From positions 1,860,001 to 1,924,000 of the forward strand of contig NZ_AP024702.1 in assembly GCF_037076345.1 (NCBI RefSeq): a stretch of 64,000 nucleotides of DNA. The letters are read 5' to 3'. The notes beneath the pieces are model-generated. The model worked only from the letters and a program-made list of their open reading frames with translations, made no database searches and was not told the origin of the DNA. This document shows positions 45,300 to 52,283 of this stretch, piece by piece. The position numbers and the translations under genes are program-made. Position 1 is the stretch's first letter; the number at the start of each line of letters is the position of its first letter. The DNA comes from Haloferula helveola. Lineage in GTDB: Bacteria; Verrucomicrobiota; Verrucomicrobiia; Verrucomicrobiales; Akkermansiaceae.

Positions 45300-46529
45300 T
45301 CAGTCCCGCCACGCGATGCGATAAACGGCCCCTCGCGAGGTGCGATAGGTTGTGCCGAGCCAATACAGATTGCCGTCCGGACCGACCGCCAGGGACGCCG
45401 GCTTGCGCGCCGAGGTCAGGAACACCGGATCCTGCTTGGGATCCTTCGGCAGACCTACACCTGACGCAAACGGCACGACCTTCCCGCCTCGCCCGGGAGT
45501 AAGACGGTGGATCGCTCCGGGTCGGTCGTTGTTGAATCCCCACAGCGCCACGAAGTAGCTGCCGTGATACTCCTCGGGGAACGACCCTCCCTTCGGATAC
45601 CAAGCCCCGCCGGTGACCAGCCAATCGAGCTTCCCGATCGCCGCATCCGCGACCGGCTCGGACCGACGGCCGACATAGCTCTCCTTCCACGCGGGGATCA
45701 GTCCGGTGTCCAAGCTCACTCCGAAGTTCGCGCCTGCCTCCAACTTGTAGATCGCGGCCTTACGACGACCGGAACAGTCGTTGAGCAGCATCGTGCCGGT
45801 CGAGGGATCCAGCGCGAGCGCGTACGGGTTCCGCAGACCCAACGCGTAGATGGACCGGTGGGCTCCACGAGTTTCTCCACGGAACGGGTTGTCATCGGGA
45901 ATCGATCCGTCGCGGTTGAGGCGCAGGACCTTGCCGGTGAAGGTCTCCAGCGACTGGACGGAGTCATGCTTGCGGTCGAATCCGTCGCCGGTCGTGACGT
46001 AGAGTTTCCCGTCGGCCCCGAAGAGGACCGCTCCCCCGTTGTGACTGCCGCCGGTTTCACCACCTTCACGAAAGGGAAGATCGATGAGCACCTTCTCGCT
46101 CCCGTCTACGGCACGCATCGTACCGTCGGTGGTCAGGGTGAAACGGCTGAGCCGGTTGTGTCGCGGAGCGTCGTGCATGTAGAACACGTAAAGATACGGC
46201 TCCCCCGGAAACTCCGGATCGAAGGCGAAACCGCGCAGCCCTCCGGACCGATGGCCTCGCCCGTCCAGCATGCTGCCGTCCCGCTTGCGCGGTGTCAGGA
46301 CGCGCAGAACCGGCTCGGCGCGGAGCTTCCCTTTCGCATTCACCATTCGCAGTTCCCCCACGACCCGCTCGGCGACGAACAGGTTGCCGCCCGGACCGAA
46401 AGCCATCGCCGACGGCGAGCGCAGGTTGTCGACGAAGCGCTCCTCGACGAACCCTTCCGGCAAAGCGCTGCCAAAGGCCGTGGAGAAACCCAGCAAGGCG
46501 AGCGAGAAGAGGCAGCGGATCCGGCGCAT
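45300..46529 (-). CDS. Secreted PQQ-dependent sugar (glucose/sorbosone) dehydrogenase-like protein
   Basis: 409 residues with signal peptide. The six-bladed soluble glucose dehydrogenase fold is marked by LRSPSAMAFGPGGNLFVAER, GGLRGFAFDPEFP, SHNGGAVLFGADGKLYVTTGD (with the conserved HNGG), RSIYALGLRNPYALALDPSTG and AGANFGV. It probably oxidises a sugar in the periplasm using PQQ, or it is a binding-only propeller. Several metal/PQQ ligands cannot be checked by eye. No PQQ synthesis genes lie in the window. Confidence 0.88.
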   Translation of the reverse strand: MRRIRCLFSLALLGFSTAFGSALPEGFVEERFVDNLRSPSAMAFGPGGNLFVAERVVGELRMVNAKGKLRAEPVLRVLTPRKRDGSMLDGRGHRSGGLRGFAFDPEFPGEPYLYVFYMHDAPRHNRLSRFTLTTDGTMRAVDGSEKVLIDLPFREGGETGGSHNGGAVLFGADGKLYVTTGDGFDRKHDSVQSLETFTGKVLRLNRDGSIPDDNPFRGETRGAHRSIYALGLRNPYALALDPSTGTMLLNDCSGRRKAAIYKLEAGANFGVSLDTGLIPAWKESYVGRRSEPVADAAIGKLDWLVTGGAWYPKGGSFPEEYHGSYFVALWGFNNDRPGAIHRLTPGRGGKVVPFASGVGLPKDPKQDPVFLTSARKPASLAVGPDGNLYWLGTTYRTSRGAVYRIAWRD

Positions 46530-46837
46530 CGCAGTGAATACCGGTCCGCCCCGGACTTCGTATCAAAAGGCGGGCGTCACGTCGTGATCGGACAGTCAAA
46601 TCCCCGAGCCGCGGAACTGCAGCCTTGGCAAATCAGCGGTTCGTGATACACCTCCGCCCGCTCGCATGAATCCGCAGCTCCAAGCCAACCACTTCCGTCC
46701 GTGCTCCCCAATGGGTGCGGACCAGTCGTGGTATGCCTGCGGTGACGTTTCCGTCCGTACCGAAACCACCCTTTTCATCAAAGGCCGAGGCGGGCCTGCT
46801 GAGCGTTAGTTTCTGATTCCACAGATTTCCTTTCCAC

Positions 46838-46873
46838 AGCCCCGCCACCATTCCGGTGAGCGGGGCTTTTTTT
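46838..46873 (+). terminator. Strong Rho-independent terminator
   Basis: AGCCCCGC-CACC, loop ATTCC, GGTG-A-GCGGGGCT followed by TTTTTTT. It is the only textbook intrinsic terminator in the window. It points along the plus strand and ends 6 nt before the MFS gene's ATG at 46880, so something upstream on the plus strand is transcribed toward it. The only plus-strand frame there is a 47-codon one at 46666-46809, without a ribosome site, so a non-coding transcript between 46530 and 46837 is possible. Confidence 0.8.
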
Positions 46874-46879
46874 GTCCCC

Positions 46880-48115
46880 ATGAATGCCAATGCCCCACCC
46901 CATGCGAGCCTCTGGAGCGACCTCCGGCGGCTCCCCCGCAGCTACTGGATCCTTTTCAGCGGCACCCTGATCAACCGCTTCGGGCACTTCGTGATCCCGT
47001 TCCTCGCGCTGTACCTGAAGCGCGAGGGCTACGACGCATGGGTCACCGGCGCTGCCCTCGCGGCGTACGGTGCGGGCGGCTTGCTGGCGAACATCAGCGG
47101 CGGATACTGCGCCGACCGGATCGGCCGCAAGCCGACGATCCTGTTCTCGTGCATGAGCGCCGCGGCGGCGATGCTTGCCCTCTCGCAAGCCCACACCGCG
47201 GGGTCGATCATCGTGCTGAGCGGGATGGTCGGATTGGTCAGCGCGATGTATTTCCCCGCCGCAAGCGCCCTGCTCGCAGATCTCGTTCCGGTTGAGTTAC
47301 GGGTGCGTGCCTTCGGCTGCCAACGGCTGGCAGTGAACCTCGGGTTCGCCCTCGGCATGATGACCGCGGGCGCGCTCGCGACGCATTCGTTCGTCTGGCT
47401 GTTCGTGATCGACGCCGCGACGACAGCGGCTCTCGGATTGCTGGTGTTGGTCGGATTGCCGGCCGGCAGAAAGGCATCACGCACCAACGCCGGCTGGGGC
47501 GTCGCCCTGCGCTCGATGCGCTCGAACGGTGCCTACCTGCGCGCGGTCTTCGCCTCGTTCTGCATCGCCATGGTCTTCTGGCAGATCAGCAGCACATGGG
47601 GCCTCCACGTGACCGTGGTCGGCGGCTACAGCGAAAAGGTCTACGGCTGGCTGATGGCGCTCAACGGCCTGATGATCGTCGCTCTCGAGCTGCCGCTGAC
47701 CTCGCTGACAAGACGCTTCGCCGCGCCGCGCGTGATGAGTATCGGCTACCTGATCGTCGGCCTGAGCATCGGACTCAGCGCCTTCGGCGGAGCCATGCCC
47801 TTGCTGGTGGCGGTGATGGTGCTGTTCACGCTCGGCGAGATGATCGCCCTGCCGGTGGCCCACAGTTTCATCGCGACCCTGGCGCCCGACGACATGCGCG
47901 GACGTTTCATGGGCGTGCTAGGCGTGGCGTGGAGCAGCGCGACCATGATCGGCCCGGCGGCCGGGCTGGCGTTGTTCGAACACTCACCCGCCCTGCTCTG
48001 GATCGCCTGCTGCGGGCTCGGCGCACTGGCAGCGGCCAGTGTCGCCGGGTGCCGGCAACGGACGAAGGAAGAGCTGCCGGAGCCGGTAGGCTCGCTTTCC
48101 GAAGAAGCCGGCTGA
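46880..48115 (+). CDS. Major facilitator superfamily transporter
   Basis: 411 residues from ATG 46880; the GTG at 46856 lies inside the terminator stem and is rejected. Twelve hydrophobic segments are visible. Loop 2-3 has NISGGYCADRIGRKPTILF, the MFS signature G-x-x-a-D-r-x-G-R-k, and the matching loop in the second half is degenerate (LTRRFAAPRVMSIGY). The sequence NRFGHFVIPFLALYLKREGYDAWVTG at the start and DLVPVELRVRAFGCQRLAVNLG after helix 4 resemble drug/metabolite exporters of the MdtG-like group. The substrate is unknown. Confidence 0.9.
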   Translation: MNANAPPHASLWSDLRRLPRSYWILFSGTLINRFGHFVIPFLALYLKREGYDAWVTGAALAAYGAGGLLANISGGYCADRIGRKPTILFSCMSAAAAMLALSQAHTAGSIIVLSGMVGLVSAMYFPAASALLADLVPVELRVRAFGCQRLAVNLGFALGMMTAGALATHSFVWLFVIDAATTAALGLLVLVGLPAGRKASRTNAGWGVALRSMRSNGAYLRAVFASFCIAMVFWQISSTWGLHVTVVGGYSEKVYGWLMALNGLMIVALELPLTSLTRRFAAPRVMSIGYLIVGLSIGLSAFGGAMPLLVAVMVLFTLGEMIALPVAHSFIATLAPDDMRGRFMGVLGVAWSSATMIGPAAGLALFEHSPALLWIACCGLGALAAASVAGCRQRTKEELPEPVGSLSEEAG

Positions 48116-48203
48116 AACTCCATCCGATTCCCGGCAGCCTGCGCCGCTGCCGGGAATCTCCCTTTCCAATGCGGAACCGCTTTCTTATTTCTGGGACATC
48201 CCG

Positions 48204-49772
48204 ATGAACCGCTTCCTCCCGAATCTCACCCTCGCCCTCCTTGCCGGGCTGGTCCCGGCCCGAGCGAGACAGTGGGTCTTTCCCGGGGTGAAGGATGCGG
48301 TGGAGGCCGACTTTGTGGCCGAGAGCAACGGCTACGTCGTGCTCCGCGGCGAGAACGGCAAGAGCTTCGAGCTGCCGCTCGCGAACTTCAGCAAGCCGGA
48401 CCGACAGTTCATCGGCTTGCTGACGGCCGATGCCGAATCGAAGAAGCCGCTGATCTCTCCGGGCAAGCCGGTCGAACGCGCCAGCGGTTACAAGAAGCAG
48501 GAGTCCGAAACCCTCACCGACACCCTCATCACCCCGGCGGCCGCGACGGAAGTCCGGGTCACGGGCGGCGGCGATCCGCTGCGGGGAAGTTCGGTCCACT
48601 TCACCGCCACCGACGGCTGGCTCTTTCTTGAGCGCATCCAACCGTCTGCCGTGGTCTCGACCTTCCTCGACCGCATGCTGGTCAATGGAGTTCCCGCCAA
48701 ACTCGATACCAACGTCCGTGTCGTCCGCTATGCCGACGGCAGCGTGATCATCCCGCAGACTCCGGATTTCCCCGCCCTGACGGTCTTCCGAAACCCGGCA
48801 CAAGCGGGCGAGTCGCTCGACCTGAAATGCCGCGTCAGCTACGGCGAGAAAGAACTCGGCGCGCTGCAAGGCCCGGTCGGCTCCTTCATCCTGAGGCGCG
48901 GATACATGGCGACCTTTGCCGCCAATGAGGACGGAACCGGTATCAGCCGGAACTACGTCGCGCAGGACCACGACGTGGTGATCGACCGGATGCCCGAGGG
49001 CCTTGAAAACGGCGTCCGGTTCGTCCGCGTGTTTCCATGGCAGTGGACAGCCAAGAAGGGCATCGCCGGAGGCATCCACCAGAACCTCAACGTCGGCTGG
49101 TTTTACAACTGGAACATCAGCGACCGCTCGTCGCTCGATCTCGAGTATGTGGCGATCAAGCAGAAGCGCTGGTGGCCCGGGCTCGGCCACGACTGGAACG
49201 CACTCGGCGTGAACCACCTGCTCGGATTCAACGAGCCCGACCGTCCCGACCAGGCGAACATGTCGGTCGACGATGCCATCGCCGGCTGGCCAGAACTGCT
49301 GCGAACCGGGCTGCGGCTCGGCTCGCCATCCACCTCGGACGGCGGTCTCGGCTGGCTCTACGAGTTCATGGACAAGGCCGAGAAAGCCAACCTGCGGGTC
49401 GATTTTGTCGCCGTCCACTACTACCGCGGTGTCGGCAATCCGAACGACGCGAAGGCTGCCGCAAACCAGCTAAGGGATTTCCTCCAACGTATTCACGACC
49501 GGGTGAAGCGGCCTCTGTGGGTGACCGAGTGGAACAACGGAGCGAACTGGACGAGCACGCCGCACCCGAATGACCGCCAGCAGAAGGAAGCCATCGAGGC
49601 GATGATCAAGATGCTCGACGAGACACCCTTCGTCGAGCGCTACGCCCTTTTCAACTGGGTCGAGGACTGCCGCATGCTGGTGCGCGGCGACGGATCGCTC
49701 ACCCCGGCCGGTGTCGCTTACCGCGACCAACGATCGCCGGTCTTCTTCCTGCAGCCGAAATACGGTCGATAG
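48204..49772 (+). CDS. Secreted SHD1-domain glycoside hydrolase (GH128/Asl1-like)
   Basis: 522 residues with signal peptide. Residues ~22-75 (QWVFPGVKDAVEADFVAESNGYVVLRGENGK...LANFSKPDRQFI) form an SHD1-like domain typical of PVC bacteria. The C-terminal ~250 residues form an Asl1-like catalytic core: VGWFYNWN, YVAIKQKRWWPG, LGFNEPDRPDQANM with the acid/base Glu near 343, and LWVTEWNNGANW with the nucleophile Glu near 442. These match GH128-type beta-1,3-glucanases. It probably cuts beta-glucan at the cell surface. Confidence 0.88.
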   Translation: MNRFLPNLTLALLAGLVPARARQWVFPGVKDAVEADFVAESNGYVVLRGENGKSFELPLANFSKPDRQFIGLLTADAESKKPLISPGKPVERASGYKKQESETLTDTLITPAAATEVRVTGGGDPLRGSSVHFTATDGWLFLERIQPSAVVSTFLDRMLVNGVPAKLDTNVRVVRYADGSVIIPQTPDFPALTVFRNPAQAGESLDLKCRVSYGEKELGALQGPVGSFILRRGYMATFAANEDGTGISRNYVAQDHDVVIDRMPEGLENGVRFVRVFPWQWTAKKGIAGGIHQNLNVGWFYNWNISDRSSLDLEYVAIKQKRWWPGLGHDWNALGVNHLLGFNEPDRPDQANMSVDDAIAGWPELLRTGLRLGSPSTSDGGLGWLYEFMDKAEKANLRVDFVAVHYYRGVGNPNDAKAAANQLRDFLQRIHDRVKRPLWVTEWNNGANWTSTPHPNDRQQKEAIEAMIKMLDETPFVERYALFNWVEDCRMLVRGDGSLTPAGVAYRDQRSPVFFLQPKYGR

Positions 49773-49791
49773 TTCCCCGCGGCATCCTGCC

Positions 49792-50493
49792 TCACTTCGA
49801 GCGCGCGACGTAGATGCAGTGGCGCGGCTTCTTCGACTTCTCGTGCGGTTTCGCCGGGTGGGCTTCGACGCGGAACCCGGCGCGCACGAGTTTCTTTTCG
49901 AACGCAGGCGTCGGATGCGCCATCCAGTAGGCCGCGCAACCTTCCGGCTTCAGCACCTCGCGAACCTTGGAGAAGAACGACGGCGTGTAGAGCCGCGAGT
50001 TTCCCTCGGTGATCAGCATGTCGGGGCCGTCATCGATATCGACCAGCAGTACGTCGAGACTATGCTTCCCGTACTTCGCCAGACACTCGAAAAGGTCGCC
50101 TTGGAACACGCGTGTCCGTTCATCCTCGAGGACCGGCCCGTTGTGCTCGGAGAGAAAGGTTCGGTTCCACTCGACGATCTCCGGCATCAGCTCCGCGACC
50201 TCGATCGTGGCCGGATGGCCGACCACCTCGAGCGCCCGCTTGAGGGTGAAGCCCATGCCTAGCCCGCCGATCAGGACCCGGGGGTGAGCAGGACGTCCGC
50301 TTCGGCCGTCCGCAATGCCCGCACATCCCAACTCCGCCATCAACTGCTCGGAGTAGGTCATCCGGGTGCTCATCAGCTCGCGCCCGTCGTTCTTCAGATA
50401 GAACCGCCCGTCGTGCTTGTGCAGGGAAAAGACGGTGCCGTCGGCCAGACGGGCTTCTGCGAGTTGCACGTAGGGCTTCACGCCCGCGACCAT
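49792..50493 (-). CDS. Spermidine-synthase-like aminopropyl/methyltransferase fold protein
   Basis: 233 residues. Class I SAM-binding fold of the spermidine synthase type: MTYSEQLMAELG, RVLIGGLGMGFTLKRALEVVGHPATIEVAELMPEIVEWNR (motif I GGLGMG and acidic E), VLLVDIDDGPDMLI and YTPSFFSKVREVLKPEGC. The usual polyamine active-site D-x-x-D-P is not clear, so the substrate is uncertain. Its first seven codons and upstream 39 nt are duplicated at the far end of the neighbouring cassette. Before that insertion it probably followed the zinc-ribbon gene (59416-59940) by 39 bp. Confidence 0.86.
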   Translation of the reverse strand: MVAGVKPYVQLAEARLADGTVFSLHKHDGRFYLKNDGRELMSTRMTYSEQLMAELGCAGIADGRSGRPAHPRVLIGGLGMGFTLKRALEVVGHPATIEVAELMPEIVEWNRTFLSEHNGPVLEDERTRVFQGDLFECLAKYGKHSLDVLLVDIDDGPDMLITEGNSRLYTPSFFSKVREVLKPEGCAAYWMAHPTPAFEKKLVRAGFRVEAHPAKPHEKSKKPRHCIYVARSK

Positions 50494-50536
50494 CCCCGGA
50501 TTCGCCCCGCAGGCAAGCGTCGAGCCGAAGGGTCAG
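50472..50536. repeat. 65-bp direct repeat, left copy (cassette boundary)
   Basis: Matches 59355-59419 at 62 of 65 positions in the same orientation. It contains the minus-strand ATG and first seven codons of the spermidine-synthase-like gene and a leftover TGA (50535-50533) that corresponds to the stop codon of the zinc-ribbon gene. Sequence diverges immediately outside on the cassette side. Confidence 0.92.
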
Positions 50537-50657
50537 TACTCGGCGGGGGCGTGTGACGATTGCCGCATCCGCCCTCCAACACCTCGGCGAATCAATACGC
50601 CTCATGGCAAAACCCCATCCAGATCCGATATCATAAAACGCAATGATATAAACTAAC

Positions 50658-50674
50658 TTTGATTTTCTATCAAA
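50658..50674. other. AT-rich inverted repeat upstream of the cassette operon
   Basis: TTTGAT, TTTCT, ATCAAA at 50658-50674, in an AT-rich leader region (50,640-50,825) that contrasts with the surrounding GC-rich DNA. It could be an operator. The 50494-50825 interval holds no gene. Confidence 0.35.
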
Positions 50675-50753
50675 CCAAATATCTACCAGCCGAACATCAC
50701 GTCACCCTGTCCCGGAAGCGAACCTATATCATGAACTCTTTACAACATTCGAC

Positions 50754-50782
50754 TTGCCAGAATGGACGAGGACCACTCTAAG
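50754..50782 (+). promoter_or_regulatory. Sigma70-type promoter of the cassette operon
   Basis: TTGCCA (50754-50759), exactly 17 nt, TCTAAG (50777-50782). It predicts a start near 50,790 and a leader of about 36 nt before the ATG at 50826. Confidence 0.42.
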
Positions 50783-50825
50783 TTAGGTCCTTCTTTCTCT
50801 AACATCTATTCGGCAAAGTTAAACC

Positions 50826-52196
50826 ATGTCACAGCTCACTTCATTTTCGGACATTGACGGCGTGCCTTTTCACTACGCCCGACCTCCCGTTGCCCCGTAC
50901 GGATCAAGAGGCAAGCCCCATGTCTTCCGGTGCGATGCCCGTCTCCTCCCTGCTCTAACGGACGCTGTTCGTGAACTCTCTGAAGTATGCCCCCTCGGAA
51001 AGCCGCAACTAATCACCTCGGCAGGCACCTTCGTGAATAAGCCCGGCCAGCATGGCAAGGGCCTCGCGGTGGATATCGACGCTATTTTTTGGCCCGAAAG
51101 GGAATTCGTCACGAAAGAGTTCCCAATGGATCCAACCTTTTATCTGTCGATAGAGTGCATCTTTCGCAGGTATTTCGGACTCGGTTTGAATTATCTCTAC
51201 AATTCCGCCCACCACGACCACTACCATCTCGATTTGGGGCGCCCTGTGGACTTCGTAACGAGTTCCCGCTCGTATACCCTGTTCCTCCAGGGCGTCCTGA
51301 CCCATATTCACGGGCACGAGGTTGTGATCGACGGGCAATGGGGGCCTCAGACCGAACAGGCAACCGAACAGACGCTCAAGGATCTGGGCTCCACCGGCAA
51401 GATCACCACCCCCGCCACCTGGAAGCGCTTTCTGCTGGAAAGTGCCAAGATCGGGTTCGGAACCTCCAGTTCCCCCGGGAATTCCGCCGCCCACCAAATC
51501 GAAGTACTAAGCTCCGTCGTCGAACATCTTGGGATCGACGGTGATGACTGGCAGATGCTGAGGGGGAGTCTCGACGCTCTTCTTGACACACCTGAGGTCA
51601 CCCGGCTGCTGGAAGACGATTCCACTGAAGAGACAGTCCGTCTGGGGATCTGCAAGAAGATCGTCGACTTCGAGGCACGCCGCAACAACAAGGGCAAGAT
51701 CATCGTTTACAAGCTGCCTTCCGGGGACGGTGGCGGCACCTACGAGATCGCCGGCATTAACGAGAAGTATCATCCGGAGATGGCTGCGAAGTTGAAGCGG
51801 ATGATCGAGACCCAGAAGAACCCAGACCGGGCGGAGGCGCTGGCGGTCATTTACATCGCGACCTACACCGACGCGGCGGCCCGCTGGTCTGTTAACTACG
51901 GAGTCGAGTCCTACCTGCGGGATTCGATGTGGAACCGAGGGCCGGGTGGCGCCGCCAAGATCCTCCAACTGGCCTTGGGGTTCAAGAAGAGCGACGTCGA
52001 CGGCCTGGTCGGGCCGCAGACCCTGGGCGCTCTTGCCACGGCCGAAGCGAAGCCTGTCGCCTTTCTCGCCGAACTTCGGGCTGCACGGGAACGGTATGAA
52101 CGCGAGTATGTGAAACGAGACGAAACCAGCAAGTTCTGGAAAGGTCTGGTCAACCGCTGGGACAAGGCGCTCGCGTTCTCGCGGAGCCTTGCCTGA
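50826..52196 (+). CDS. Muralytic enzyme: M15-type peptidase, PG-binding, GH108-like domains
   Basis: 456 residues without a signal peptide. Residues ~30-140 are an M15/extensin-like peptidase with H76-x6-D83 (GQHGKGLAVDID) and H132-x-H134 (HHDHYHLDLG), the zinc ligands of D,D- or L,D-peptidases. Residues ~145-190 (HEVVIDGQWGPQTEQATEQTL) are a peptidoglycan-binding helix bundle. From ~270 the sequence fits GH108/TtsA lysozymes: IVDFEARR...DGGGTYEIAGINEKYHP, then WNRGPGGAAKILQLALG...VDGLVGPQTLGAL and KFWKGLVNRWDKAL, the PG_binding_3 part. Lack of a leader is endolysin-like: it would need a transport route or membrane damage to reach the wall. It is the first gene of the cassette operon. Confidence 0.8.
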   Translation: MSQLTSFSDIDGVPFHYARPPVAPYGSRGKPHVFRCDARLLPALTDAVRELSEVCPLGKPQLITSAGTFVNKPGQHGKGLAVDIDAIFWPEREFVTKEFPMDPTFYLSIECIFRRYFGLGLNYLYNSAHHDHYHLDLGRPVDFVTSSRSYTLFLQGVLTHIHGHEVVIDGQWGPQTEQATEQTLKDLGSTGKITTPATWKRFLLESAKIGFGTSSSPGNSAAHQIEVLSSVVEHLGIDGDDWQMLRGSLDALLDTPEVTRLLEDDSTEETVRLGICKKIVDFEARRNNKGKIIVYKLPSGDGGGTYEIAGINEKYHPEMAAKLKRMIETQKNPDRAEALAVIYIATYTDAAARWSVNYGVESYLRDSMWNRGPGGAAKILQLALGFKKSDVDGLVGPQTLGALATAEAKPVAFLAELRAARERYEREYVKRDETSKFWKGLVNRWDKALAFSRSLA

Positions 52197-52283
52197 GGGC
52201 TGCCTGAACTTACGCCTTCCGCCGCGGGCCCGATGCGCCTGCGCCCCTTCGAGACCTCGTTCCCTCCCGAAGTAACAACCATC

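Noticed and set aside
46666-46809. 47-codon frame before the strong terminator
   Set aside because: No ribosome-binding site and no recognisable sequence; kept only as a note for a possible transcript.
46856-46879. GTG start for the MFS gene at 46856
   Set aside because: It lies inside the terminator stem; ATG 46880 directly precedes the first soluble/helix segment.
47907-49418. 503-codon minus-strand frame opposite the MFS and glycosidase genes
   Set aside because: Antisense to two genes with family motifs; composition typical of a complementary-strand shadow.
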